The position numbers and the translations under genes were made by a program. 62,961 nucleotides of DNA, from assembly GCA_018378255.1 (NCBI GenBank), contig JAGZXV010000007.1:1-62961 (forward strand), read 5' to 3'. The DNA is from Clostridiaceae bacterium. GTDB lineage: Bacteria; Bacillota; Clostridia; Lachnospirales; Lachnospiraceae. Within the stretch, counting starts at the first letter, position 1, and every line of letters begins with the position of its first letter. Below the pieces are notes generated by a model. That model was not told where the DNA came from and ran no database searches. It worked only from the letters and a program-made list of their open reading frames with translations. Shown in pieces: positions 7,814-16,939 of the stretch.

Positions 7814-8740
7814 TCAATCCCTGCTCTTTTTAAAGAGCGGATAGTTCCTTACCAGATTCATAAAATCCACCTCAGCCTCGCTGAACGCCAAAGTTTTGCT
7901 GTGTATCATCGCATTGATCCGTTCCAGACGCGGTGTTATGGAATAGTAACAGATTTCCAGCCCTAAAGTGGTATCCGCGCAGGAGGAGGGAATAAAGGCC
8001 ACGCCCAGATTGTGGGACACCATATTCCTGACCGTATTCATATTGCTGATTTCACATATGATGCTGGGCGTAAAATTACAGGCAGCCAGATTCCGGTCGA
8101 TCATTCCCCGGAAGCTGGATGTCTGTTTGGTCAATATAAAGTTTTCTTTTTCAAACTGGCGGACCAGATCGATCAGGTCCATGTGCCCGATTCCCTCCGG
8201 CTTGGAGTGGGTTTCAAAATAGGCGTTCTGCTGGGAAATGGCGAAAAACAGTTCCTCATACCTCAGAATCTCGCCATATCCCTGGAGCGCATCGATGGAA
8301 TCGGTGGTGATGATGGCAATATCGATCTCCCCATCGGTTACCAGCTTTTTGAGTAGACGGTGATTCTCTTCAAAAATCTCGATTGTGATCTCAGGATGTT
8401 TTTCCCGGAACTGTGTCGTGAGAGTTGTCATCAGGGTATTTCCCCAGATGGAGTTGATTCCCACTTTTATATGGGTGGGGCTGGAAAGGCCGGCGATATC
8501 CCGGATCAGGTTATTCTTCAGGGAGATGATTTTCTGGGCGCATTCCAGGTAAAGCTGTCCTGCCGGTGTCAGGGTCATGTTGCCTTTTTGACGGTAGAAC
8601 AAAGGCGTTCCCATCTCTTCCTCCAGCCTTGATAAATACTGGCTTAAAGAGGATTGGGATACAAAAAGCTGTTCAGCCGCTTTATTCATATTCCGTTGTT
8701 TGGCGATTTCTATAAAATAAGTAAGTTGTTTGGTATTCAT
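7814..8740 (-). CDS. LysR-family transcriptional regulator (right copy)
   Basis: 308 residues from ATG 8740-8738, which has AAGAGGAAA upstream on the minus strand. The frame stays open further upstream, but that extension lacks a ribosome site and would run into the divergent promoter region, so I reject it. The N-terminal helix-turn-helix (KAAEQLFVSQSSLSQYLSRL) is followed by the LysR substrate-binding domain. It is divergent from the permease operon at 9049 and homologous to the regulator at 221-1126. It is probably the ligand-responsive regulator of the transporter-UxuA operon. Its last codons form a small hairpin (GCTCTTT/AAAGAGC) near the convergent end of the gene stopping at 7765. Confidence 0.93.
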   Translation of the reverse strand: MNTKQLTYFIEIAKQRNMNKAAEQLFVSQSSLSQYLSRLEEEMGTPLFYRQKGNMTLTPAGQLYLECAQKIISLKNNLIRDIAGLSSPTHIKVGINSIWGNTLMTTLTTQFREKHPEITIEIFEENHRLLKKLVTDGEIDIAIITTDSIDALQGYGEILRYEELFFAISQQNAYFETHSKPEGIGHMDLIDLVRQFEKENFILTKQTSSFRGMIDRNLAACNFTPSIICEISNMNTVRNMVSHNLGVAFIPSSCADTTLGLEICYYSITPRLERINAMIHSKTLAFSEAEVDFMNLVRNYPLFKKSRD

Positions 8741-8815
8741 TGTATTTTTCCTCTTAATAAGTTTTTTGAAGATTGGTTCATAAGAAAAAGTGATCAAAAC
8801 ATCAATTTTAAATAT

Positions 8816-8844
8816 TTGTATAAAAGATATACCAGCCCTATAAT
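8816..8844 (+). promoter_or_regulatory. Predicted promoter of the ABC transporter-UxuA operon
   Basis: TTGTAT (8816-8821), a 17-bp spacer and a perfect TATAAT (8839-8844). The -10 overlaps CAGCCCTATA, which is shared with the left locus at 1213-1222. The leader to ATG 9049 is about 200 nt and holds no recognised riboswitch. The LysR binding site should lie in 8745-8815. Confidence 0.6.
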
Positions 8845-9048
8845 GAGTATAAGATATTTGTGCAAAACGACACAAGGATGTTAGGGAGGAGTGGAAAACA
8901 GTTATAAAATTCTATAATAATATGCGGATTACATACAATTATTTATTTCGATTATTATAGCAGAAATTAAAAGGCTTGAGAAGTATTGTTAAGGAAGAAA
9001 GAAACTCAGAAGAAAGAAAAACACAGACAGAAGAGAGGAGAAAAGTTT

Positions 9049-9993
9049 ATGGGGTCTTATATTGCGAAACGGACTGGACAAATGGTTTTAATCATTTTCC
9101 TGATATCCATTTTTATCTTTATGCTGGTTTCCCTGATCCCCGGCGATCCGGTGTATGCGATGCTGGGAGAAGAAGTATCGCCGGAGGAGTACCAGAGAGT
9201 GTATCTGGAATTGGGGCTGGATAAACCAGTCATTGTACGGTACTTCAGCTGGCTGTTCAATGCCCTTCAGGGTAATCTGGGCATGTCCACACAGTTCCAT
9301 AAAAATACTGCTGAAGTGTTGGCAGAGCGTATTCCGATTACATTGTTTTTATCCTTTTCCGCATTTTTAATCAGCATTCCGCTGGGAGTATTTTTCGGAG
9401 TTGTAAGTGCGGTGAAGAGAGGAAAAACGGCGGATATGGTGGTTACTTTGCTGGCTAACATCACCGCATGCCTTCCTCAGTTCTGGATCGGACTTTTAGT
9501 GATGTTTGTATTTTCCATGAAGTTAGGCTGGCTTCCTTCTTATGGTTTTACCTGGCCCTGGGATGATTTTGCCACCAGTATGAAACAGCTTGTCATGCCG
9601 CTGTTCTGCCTGGCATTGGGCGGAATTGCCACGGTAACCAGACAGACCCGTTCCAGTATGCTGGAAGTAATCCGACAGGATTATGTGCGGACGGCCCGCT
9701 CCAAAGGTTTGACAGAGAAAAAAGTTATATTTATCCACGCGTTGAAAAATGGTCTGATTCCGGTCATTACCATCCTGGGCATGAGGCTGGGAGCTATGCT
9801 GGGCGGTTCCATGTTTGTGGAGTCCGTATTCTCGATTCCGGGAATGGGATCTCTGTTTGTTAAGGCCATCACCTCCCGTGACATTCCGGTAGTCCAGGCC
9901 TGTGTACTGGTAACAGCGCTGGTTGCATGTACGGTCAATCTGATCACCGATATCCTTTATGCAGTGGTTGACCCGCGGATCCGTTTGGAATAA
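9049..9993 (+). CDS. Peptide-type ABC transporter permease (DppB family)
   Basis: 314 residues. ATG 9049 follows AGAGGAG at 9033-9039; the open frame begins earlier at a TTG, but that extension is highly charged and lacks a ribosome site. There is one N-terminal membrane segment (about residues 10-30), the GDP motif after it, and five further segments. The cytoplasmic EAA-like loop that docks to the ATPase reads RSKGLTEKKVIFIHALKN (about 209-226). First gene of an operon with the second permease, fused ATPase, binding protein and UxuA-like enzyme. It forms half of the membrane channel that takes solute from the family 5 binding proteins. Confidence 0.93.
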   Translation: MGSYIAKRTGQMVLIIFLISIFIFMLVSLIPGDPVYAMLGEEVSPEEYQRVYLELGLDKPVIVRYFSWLFNALQGNLGMSTQFHKNTAEVLAERIPITLFLSFSAFLISIPLGVFFGVVSAVKRGKTADMVVTLLANITACLPQFWIGLLVMFVFSMKLGWLPSYGFTWPWDDFATSMKQLVMPLFCLALGGIATVTRQTRSSMLEVIRQDYVRTARSKGLTEKKVIFIHALKNGLIPVITILGMRLGAMLGGSMFVESVFSIPGMGSLFVKAITSRDIPVVQACVLVTALVACTVNLITDILYAVVDPRIRLE

Positions 9994-10017
9994 GCGGCAG
10001 AGCAGAATAGGAGGAAG

Positions 10018-10872
10018 ATGATGAAGAATAAAAAACTCAAGAAATTTTTTGGAGCCATGTTCTCCAGAAAGATAGTGATCTTTGCATTTGTGGTGGTGGT
10101 GCTGTTTATCTTTACCGCAGTATTCGCCCCTCTCATTACACCTTATGATCCAAACTATGCGGATTTTGCAGCTTATCTTGCAAAACCGTCGGGGGCTCAC
10201 TGGCTGGGAACCGATTCCTACGGACGTGATGTGCTGAGCCGGATTATATTCGGCGCAAGGGTCAGCCTGATTATCGGTGTTCTGGCAGTTGTAATCGCCT
10301 GTGCCATCGGAACATTCCTTGGCATGGTGGCCGGATATTTCGGCGGAATCGTGGATGATGTGATCAACAGGATGACTGAAGCAATCCGTGCGATCCCTCA
10401 GGTAGTGCTGGCAATGGCGCTTACGGCAGTGTTCGGCAGCGGCATCCGCAACCTGGCAATTATCCTGGGAATTTCCTCCATGGCCGGCTATGTGCGTATG
10501 ATGAGAGGACAGGTTATGTCCATCAAACAGTCAGATTACATAATGGCGGGCAAACTGCAGGGAAACAGCAACTTTCAGTTGATGTTCAAACACATTCTGC
10601 CAAACAGCATTTCCCCGATCATTGTAATGATGACCCAGCAGGTAGGTACTACCATCCTGTCGGAGGCGGGATTAAGTTTCCTGGGACTTGGAATCAGCGC
10701 GCCAACGGCTTCCTGGGGAAGCATGGTGAGCGAGGGACGTCTGTTCCTGCTTCAGAGCCCGGCATTTGCGCTGGCGCCAGGTATCTGTGTGGCTATACTG
10801 GTTATCTGCCTGAATATGCTGGGAGACGGAGTGCGTGATGCTCTGGATCCAAGGCTCAGAGGCGAGATCTAA
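10018..10872 (+). CDS. Peptide-type ABC transporter permease (DppC family)
   Basis: 284 residues. An N-terminal membrane segment (about 19-41), then the family signature HWLGTDSYGRDVLSR (about 61-75) and a five-helix core with the ATPase-contacting loop around MAGKLQGNSNFQLMFKHILPN (about 177). An AGGAGG site lies at 10011-10016, 24 nt after the first permease; ATG 10021 is an alternative start. Partner of the DppB-like permease in the inner-membrane channel. Confidence 0.93.
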   Translation: MMKNKKLKKFFGAMFSRKIVIFAFVVVVLFIFTAVFAPLITPYDPNYADFAAYLAKPSGAHWLGTDSYGRDVLSRIIFGARVSLIIGVLAVVIACAIGTFLGMVAGYFGGIVDDVINRMTEAIRAIPQVVLAMALTAVFGSGIRNLAIILGISSMAGYVRMMRGQVMSIKQSDYIMAGKLQGNSNFQLMFKHILPNSISPIIVMMTQQVGTTILSEAGLSFLGLGISAPTASWGSMVSEGRLFLLQSPAFALAPGICVAILVICLNMLGDGVRDALDPRLRGEI

Positions 10873-10887
10873 AAGGAGGAAGAGGGA

Positions 10888-12918
10888 ATGACGAAACATT
10901 TGCTGGAATTAAAAGGAATCCGCACCAGCTTCCGTACAGATGGGAAACAGGTTCAGGCTGTGGACGGGGTGTCCATGTATCTGAATCCCGGAGAGATCAT
11001 CGGAATCGTAGGGGAATCGGGCAGCGGCAAGTCGGTTACCATGATGAGTATGCTTCAGTTAATCAGCCCGCCGGGAAAAGTGAACGGCGGCGAGGTTTAC
11101 ATAGACGGAAACGATAAAAATATGCTGGACTATGACGCCCAGAGTGAAGAAATGCGCCATATGAGAGGCGGGAAGGTCAGCATGATCTTCCAGGAGCCCA
11201 TGACTTCCCTGAATCCGGTACTCACCATCGGATACCAGATTCAGGAAAACATCATGCTTCATTTAAAACTGAATAAAGAAGAGGCGAAAGCCAGAACCAT
11301 AGAGATGCTGAAAATGGTAAATATCCCCGATGCGGAGCAGCGGTTCCACTATTATCCGCAGCAGTTTTCCGGCGGTATGAGACAGAGGATCATGATCGCC
11401 ATGGCCATGTCTTCACAGCCGCAGGTTCTGGTGGCGGATGAGGCCACAACCGCCCTGGATGTTACCACCCAGGCACAGTTATTGGAAATGATCCGCGATA
11501 TCGCCAAAAAGACCAATACTGCGGTGGTGATCGTAACCCATAACTTAGGGATTGTAGCCCGGTTTGCGGAACGTATCTATGTTATGTATTCCGGAAGTGT
11601 TGTGGAAACCACATCGGCAGGGGAGCTGTTCAAAGATCCGGAACATCCTTATACAAGGGCGTTATTGAGGGCAATTCCGCGGCTGGACGATCCAAAAGAC
11701 CGTATCCTGATCCCCATTGACGGACTTCCGCCAAACCCTGCATCCCGTCCTGAATACTGTCCTTTCTATGACAGATGTGAATACCGGGCGGACCGCTGTA
11801 AAGAGTGTGAGAAACCAGAACTGACTGAGATTTCCCCGGGACATTTCTGTGCATGTCTGCTGACAGAAGAGGAGAAGGCTCAGAAAGCAGAAGAAATTGC
11901 GAAAAAAGAGATTAAAAAAGCTCCGAAATCCGTGATCCAGTCCACCAACTGTCTGGAAGTGAAGAATGTGAGAAAATACTTCCCGGTCTATAAAGGGCTG
12001 ATGAGGAAAAAGGTTGGCGAAGTGAAAGCCATTGAAGAGATCACCTTCCATGCCAGAAAAGGGGAGACGCTGGGAATCGTAGGTGAGAGCGGATGCGGCA
12101 AAACAACCCTGGCCCGCTGTATTATGAGAGTTTACCAGCCGGAAGAGGGCGAAATCGTATTTAACGGTACGGATATTGCTAACTTTACGGATAAGCAGCT
12201 GGCGCCCTACCGATCCAAGATCGCTATGATCTTCCAGGACCCATTTTCTTCCCTGGACCCGAGACAGACGGCAGAGGCCATCGTAGGGGAATCCCTGAAG
12301 CTTCATAAACTGGTTAAGAGCAAAGAAGAGTATGACAAGCGTGTGGATGAACTGTTCCGCATCGTAGGTCTGGACCCGGAATTAAAAGGGCGCGTGCCTC
12401 ATGAGTTCTCCGGCGGCCAGAGACAGAGAATCGGGATTGCCCGGGCCTTGTCTTCCAATCCTGATATGATTATCTGTGATGAGCCCATATCCGCTCTGGA
12501 TGTGTCGATTCAGGCGCAGATCATCAACCTGCTGGAAGATCTGCAGGCGAAATTAGGCCTGACCTATCTGTTCATTGCCCATGATCTTGCGGTGGTAAAA
12601 CACATCAGCGACCGGATTCTGGTTATGTACCTGGGACGGGTTGTGGAGATTGCGGAGTGTGAGGAGCTGTATGAAAATACCCTTCATCCATATACAAAGG
12701 CGCTTCTGTCCGCTGTGCCGGTAGCCGATCCGGCGGTAGAGGCCGCCAGGGAAAGAGTTGAAATCCGCGGCGAGGTGCCCAGCCTGACAAACCGCCCCTC
12801 CGGCTGTCCTTTCCATGACAGATGCGACCGGGCGACGGAGCGCTGTAAACAGGAAGTACCAAAGCTGAGGGATGCTGGAAACGGGCATCAGGTTGCATGT
12901 TTCTTATATGAAAAATAG
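10888..12918 (+). CDS. Fused double ABC ATPase (DppD-DppF type)
   Basis: 676 residues containing two complete ATPase domains that most bacteria encode as separate DppD and DppF proteins. Domain 1: Walker A GESGSGKS (about 42-49), signature FSGGMRQR, Walker B VLVADEATTALD, then the HPYTRALL tail and CPFYDRC-type cysteine cluster. Domain 2 (from about 350): Walker A GESGCGKTT, signature FSGGQRQR, Walker B MIICDEPISALD, then HPYTKALLSAVP and CPFHDRC. Both sites look catalytically intact. It powers uptake through the two permeases. It starts 15 nt after the DppC-like gene with AAAGGAGG. The scrap at 1322-1509 is the tail of a second copy of this gene. Confidence 0.95.
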   Translation: MTKHLLELKGIRTSFRTDGKQVQAVDGVSMYLNPGEIIGIVGESGSGKSVTMMSMLQLISPPGKVNGGEVYIDGNDKNMLDYDAQSEEMRHMRGGKVSMIFQEPMTSLNPVLTIGYQIQENIMLHLKLNKEEAKARTIEMLKMVNIPDAEQRFHYYPQQFSGGMRQRIMIAMAMSSQPQVLVADEATTALDVTTQAQLLEMIRDIAKKTNTAVVIVTHNLGIVARFAERIYVMYSGSVVETTSAGELFKDPEHPYTRALLRAIPRLDDPKDRILIPIDGLPPNPASRPEYCPFYDRCEYRADRCKECEKPELTEISPGHFCACLLTEEEKAQKAEEIAKKEIKKAPKSVIQSTNCLEVKNVRKYFPVYKGLMRKKVGEVKAIEEITFHARKGETLGIVGESGCGKTTLARCIMRVYQPEEGEIVFNGTDIANFTDKQLAPYRSKIAMIFQDPFSSLDPRQTAEAIVGESLKLHKLVKSKEEYDKRVDELFRIVGLDPELKGRVPHEFSGGQRQRIGIARALSSNPDMIICDEPISALDVSIQAQIINLLEDLQAKLGLTYLFIAHDLAVVKHISDRILVMYLGRVVEIAECEELYENTLHPYTKALLSAVPVADPAVEAARERVEIRGEVPSLTNRPSGCPFHDRCDRATERCKQEVPKLRDAGNGHQVACFLYEK

Positions 12919-12975
12919 ATGAACGTATGAACTTATGACGGCAAAAGCTGTTATAAAAATATAAGGAGGTTTACT

Positions 12976-14631
12976 ATGAAAAAAACAAAAAAAGCGTTGG
13001 CATTATTGATGGCTGCAGCTATGGCAGTTACCGGACTGGCAGGATGTTCAAAATCTGAACCGGCACCCACTACAGGAGCGCCGGCGGCGACTACAGCGGC
13101 CGGTGGAGAGACTACGGCGGCCGGACAGGCAGCGGGCGGAGAATCCTCAGCTGCTGAAGCTGCTCCCGATTCCTCTGCAAAACAGACGGGAGGAAGCATT
13201 AAGATCTCTACGCCTCAGCCATTGACCACATTCTTTATGCCCCAGTCTTCATCGACCGGCGACCGTTTTACCGCAGCGCCTGTTCTGGAATCCTTAGGAC
13301 GTGTGGATAAAGACGGTAATTATTACCCATGGCTGGCAGAAGAATTTGTGACCGACCCGGATGCGCTTACATTTACGATTAAGCTCCGTGACGGCGTGAA
13401 ATTCCACGATGGTTCCGTATGTGATGCAAATGCTGTTGCATGGAACATCCAGCAGTACATTGACAACGGAAAAGCCAGTGAGATCGGAAGTCCTGAGAAA
13501 GTGGAAGTTGTGGACGATCTTACGGTTAAGATCCAGTACAAAGAATGGGCGAATAACTGGGACAATGTAATCAGCGACATTTTCATCTGCTCCAAAGAAG
13601 CTTATGATAAAAATGGCGAAGAGTGGTGCAAGATCAACTGCGTGGGTACAGGTCCTTTCGAATTCGTATCCTATGTAGCCGATAACTCTGTTAAATACAA
13701 AAAGAATGAAAATTACCGTATTGAAGGACAGCCTTATGTAGATGAGCTGGAAATCGACATCATCACAGACCTGAATACACGTGTATCTTCTCTTATGAAT
13801 AAAGAAGTGGACGTTGCTATGAAATTCGAAAACAGCGAGATCATCAATACCATCAAAGCAGCAGGATTTGAAAGCATCGGCCAGAGAAATGCCAACGTAG
13901 CGGATATTAAGCACATCATCTGGAACAGCAAGAGCGATAAACATCCTATGGGCGATTTAAAAGTACGTCAGGCAGTTATGCATTGTATTGACTGGGACAA
14001 TGTAGCGCTGACATTATCTGGCGGTTTAGGTGAGGCAACTCCTCTGTTCTGTACCAAGGATTCCTGGGCTTACAGTCCGGATGCCGAATTCTATGAATTC
14101 AACGTGGAATTAGGAAAACAGATGCTGGCCGAAGCCGGATATCCTGACGGATTCAGCACCAAAATCTATACAAATTCACAGAATACCGATACGGCAACCG
14201 CATTCCAGGCATGTTTAAAATTACTCAACATTGATGCAGCAGTGGAAACTTTAGACAGCTCCGCACTGGCAGCTATGCAGAAGGAAGATGATATCGACGG
14301 ATTCATCGCAAACCGCGGAGCCAGCAAAATGGACTTTACCAATAACTATATCCGTCTGTATTCCTCAGAAGGAATTAAGAACCATGGAATTATGCTGCGC
14401 CCTGCAGAATTTGAAGATCCGTTATTTGCGGCAAGAGCAGCGAAGACAGTGGAAGAGAAGAAAGAAAACCTGCAGAAAGCATCAAAAGCGCTGGTTCAGG
14501 ATTATGTAATGATCACACCGCTCAGCGTTGTATATTATCAGACATTTGCACAGCCAAATGTGAAAGATATCGGAATCTACAGTGTGAACCTGGAACAGTG
14601 GACTCCGGAAGCAATGTATATTGCGGAATAA
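12976..14631 (+). CDS. ABC transporter solute-binding lipoprotein, peptide/nickel family 5 (copy 3)
   Basis: 551 residues. Lipoprotein signal peptide with lipobox LAGC (Cys at about 24), a Thr/Ala/Gly-rich linker to about 70, then the SBP_bac_5 domain. It is the binding protein directly linked to the permeases and ATPase (57 nt after the ATPase, with AAGGAGG), and so is the cognate subunit. It is strongly similar to copies 1 and 2 throughout, including the C-terminal QWTPEAM motif. It is followed after 27 nt by a UxuA-like gene. Confidence 0.95.
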   Translation: MKKTKKALALLMAAAMAVTGLAGCSKSEPAPTTGAPAATTAAGGETTAAGQAAGGESSAAEAAPDSSAKQTGGSIKISTPQPLTTFFMPQSSSTGDRFTAAPVLESLGRVDKDGNYYPWLAEEFVTDPDALTFTIKLRDGVKFHDGSVCDANAVAWNIQQYIDNGKASEIGSPEKVEVVDDLTVKIQYKEWANNWDNVISDIFICSKEAYDKNGEEWCKINCVGTGPFEFVSYVADNSVKYKKNENYRIEGQPYVDELEIDIITDLNTRVSSLMNKEVDVAMKFENSEIINTIKAAGFESIGQRNANVADIKHIIWNSKSDKHPMGDLKVRQAVMHCIDWDNVALTLSGGLGEATPLFCTKDSWAYSPDAEFYEFNVELGKQMLAEAGYPDGFSTKIYTNSQNTDTATAFQACLKLLNIDAAVETLDSSALAAMQKEDDIDGFIANRGASKMDFTNNYIRLYSSEGIKNHGIMLRPAEFEDPLFAARAAKTVEEKKENLQKASKALVQDYVMITPLSVVYYQTFAQPNVKDIGIYSVNLEQWTPEAMYIAE

Positions 14632-14658
14632 AAAACACAAAGATTGGAGAACAGGAAA

Positions 14659-15639
14659 ATGTTAGGAACTAAAATTCGTGTACAGCATAAGGTTATTTCA
14701 GACTATACGGATGAACAGCTTTTATTTCTGACACAAATGGGCGTTAAATACGTCTATGTTATGTTTAAAGATGAGCATACGGATTATGATTCGGTTATGC
14801 GGTTTATGGAACGGCTTGATAAATTCGGTCTGGTTGCAACGGATGCGGGAAATACCGCCATTTATAAGAATGCGGCCATGCATCTGGCTCTTCCAGGGCG
14901 CGATGAAGCGATTCAGCGCTACAATGATTTTAACAGAGTTCTTGGAAAAGCGGGCATTCGTATTGTATATATGACATGGGAACCAAACCAGGTGCTTACC
15001 ACGCGTTTTGGCGTAGGAGAACATACAAGAGGCGCGATCGGCAGAATTGTGGATATCAAAGAGCTGGAGACGCATCCATACAGCCATGGAAGGCTGTTTA
15101 CAAAAGAAGAGATGTGGGATAATTTTAAATACTTCTTAGACCGTGTTCTTCCGGTCTGCGAAGAAGCCAATGTAAAGATTGCCCTCCATCCGAATGATCC
15201 TCCGGTGGCATGCCTGAAGGGAATCAGCAATCTTATCACTTCAGCGGCCGACTATAAGCACGCTTTTGAACTGTCAGGAAACAGCCCATATCTGGGAATG
15301 AAGATGTGTATCGGATGCTGGCTGGAAGGCGGAGACGCATTTGGAAATGTTCTGGAAGATATCAAGTATTTTGTGGAACAGAAAAAAGTCCTGATCGTGC
15401 ATTTCCGCAATGTCAGCGGTACGGTACCGTATTTTGAGGAAACGCTTTTGGAAGACGGCTATATGGACATGTACAAGGTGATGAAACAGTTTGTTTCCTG
15501 TGATTACGATGGAATGATGCATGTGGATCATGTGCCGATTTACGCTGAGTCCTGCGGAGGGGAAGATTCCTCTGTGGCATATAGCCTGGGGTATATGAAA
15601 GCATTGCTCAATTGTGCGATTGCAGAAGTAAATAAATAA
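14659..15639 (+). CDS. UxuA-like (mannonate dehydratase family) enzyme, copy 3
   Basis: 326 residues from ATG 14659; a TTG five codons upstream is less likely because the homologue at 5115 starts at the equivalent MLG. It has the same motifs as copy 2: HPNDPP, HFRNVSG and HVDHVP. Last gene of the transporter operon, ending just before the strong hairpin at 15648. It is the intact reference for the collapsed gene at 3195. Its presence in a transport operon implies that the imported ligand is, or releases, a hexonic or hexuronic-type acid. Genuine D-mannonate activity is unproven. Confidence 0.86.
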   Translation: MLGTKIRVQHKVISDYTDEQLLFLTQMGVKYVYVMFKDEHTDYDSVMRFMERLDKFGLVATDAGNTAIYKNAAMHLALPGRDEAIQRYNDFNRVLGKAGIRIVYMTWEPNQVLTTRFGVGEHTRGAIGRIVDIKELETHPYSHGRLFTKEEMWDNFKYFLDRVLPVCEEANVKIALHPNDPPVACLKGISNLITSAADYKHAFELSGNSPYLGMKMCIGCWLEGGDAFGNVLEDIKYFVEQKKVLIVHFRNVSGTVPYFEETLLEDGYMDMYKVMKQFVSCDYDGMMHVDHVPIYAESCGGEDSSVAYSLGYMKALLNCAIAEVNK

Positions 15640-15647
15640 AAGGTATT

Positions 15648-15700
15648 AAAAGAGGATGCCGTAAAATCATCAAATCAAATGATTTTGCGGCATCCTCTTT
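15648..15700. terminator. Bidirectional terminator between convergent operons
   Basis: AAAGAGGATGCCG-T-AAAATCAT pairs with ATGATTTTGCGGCATCCTCTTT around a short loop, with one mismatch. The plus side ends in CTCTTTAC and the minus side in CTCTTTTAATACCTTTT. It serves the UxuA operon and the convergent M20 gene. Confidence 0.85.
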
Positions 15701-15742
15701 ACAGCGTTATTTGCGCCATTCGGTTATATAAAGTTTTTCTAA

Positions 15743-16912
15743 TTACTGGTTTTTCTTTTTGCTTTCCGCAAACTCTTCCTTAACTTTATCCATAAGACCA
15801 TCCGTCATAATCAGATCATAAGCTGCCCCTGCAATGGCCTTAGCGCCATGGATCACGCAGTTATGAGCTGCTTGTGTCTTGCCTGCGTCCACATATTCCT
15901 GGGAGTGGGAAGGCGTTCCTTCCGGCACGAAAGCCACTCGGATACAGGAACCCGGAATCTCGTACATAACATTGCCGAAGTCTGTGGAGCCTGTTTTTTC
16001 CCTTGGAGGCGCTAACTGGACAGCTCCTGCCAGCTTTGCATTCTCCATCAGAAGATCATTTAAGAGCAGTACGGGAATCTTATTGAAGAACGTGGTTCCC
16101 TTCACCATCTCGTATTCAACTCCGCCGATCAGAGCCGCCCCTTTGATGATATCCTGGAAACGGACCGTCACTTCCTCTAATGTTTTTTTGGAAAAGGAAC
16201 GGATTGAGAAGTCACCTACCGCTTTTACCGGAACAACATTGGCAGGTCCCGGAAGTTCGCCTATGGTGTAATGCATTCTCACATCATCCGGCACATGTTC
16301 TCTCAAAAACTCCACTCCCTGAAATGCGATCAGCAGCGCATCCAGAGCGCTTCTTCCTTTTTCCGGAGCCAGAGCCGCATGAGCTCTCTTGCCCTTAAAT
16401 GTAACTGTGAAGCTGTTTTGAGCCAGACATTTTATATCAGTGCATGTATTGGGAGCGCCATGCATCATAAATGCCACGTCCAGTTCTTTAAAACAGCCGT
16501 TTTCTATCATAGCGCATTTGGAACCAAAGGTTTCTTCCGCAGGCGTGCCGTATACGATCAGCTGATAGGGCCGCTCCGTTTCCGTATTCTTTAATGCAAT
16601 GGCGGCTCCCAGACAGGAAGGCCCCTGCATATGATGGCCGCAGCCATGGCCTAAACCTTTCAGCCCGTCATACTCACAGAGGATGCCGATCACCGGGCCG
16701 CCTTCGCCGTGGCTGTAAGAAGCGCGGAAGGCTGTTTTAAATCCGCCAACTCCCATTTCAACAGAAAAACCCTGTTCTTTCAGATAATCGGTCAGCAAAC
16801 CGGCGGCCATCACTTCTTCACCGTCGTATTCAGGATTGTCGAAAATGGTATCCGACATGGAAATCAACCGCTCTTTTTGAATGTCAACCGCATTAAATAA
16901 TTGTTCTTTCAC
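15743..16912 (-). CDS. M20-family amidohydrolase (AbgB-like)
   Basis: 389 residues. Start GTG 16912-16910 after AGGGAGAG. The metal-site motif GHGCGHHMQG (about 93-102) and the later HGAPNT and SHSQEY segments mark it as a dinuclear-metal amidohydrolase of the p-aminobenzoyl-glutamate hydrolase B / N-acyl-amino-acid hydrolase branch. The small dimerisation domain lies in the middle (about 175-290). It is co-transcribed with the YfcC carrier upstream (27-nt gap), so the carrier probably imports an N-acylated or amide-linked compound that this enzyme cleaves in the cytoplasm. The exact substrate is not deducible. Confidence 0.9.
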   Translation of the reverse strand: MKEQLFNAVDIQKERLISMSDTIFDNPEYDGEEVMAAGLLTDYLKEQGFSVEMGVGGFKTAFRASYSHGEGGPVIGILCEYDGLKGLGHGCGHHMQGPSCLGAAIALKNTETERPYQLIVYGTPAEETFGSKCAMIENGCFKELDVAFMMHGAPNTCTDIKCLAQNSFTVTFKGKRAHAALAPEKGRSALDALLIAFQGVEFLREHVPDDVRMHYTIGELPGPANVVPVKAVGDFSIRSFSKKTLEEVTVRFQDIIKGAALIGGVEYEMVKGTTFFNKIPVLLLNDLLMENAKLAGAVQLAPPREKTGSTDFGNVMYEIPGSCIRVAFVPEGTPSHSQEYVDAGKTQAAHNCVIHGAKAIAGAAYDLIMTDGLMDKVKEEFAESKKKNQ

Positions 16913-16939
16913 TTATTTCTCTCCCTTCAGACTTTACAT

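Noticed and set aside
9523..10200. 225-codon minus-strand frame across the two permease genes
   Set aside because: Shadow of the permease operon; crosses the intergenic ribosome site and has no homologous features.
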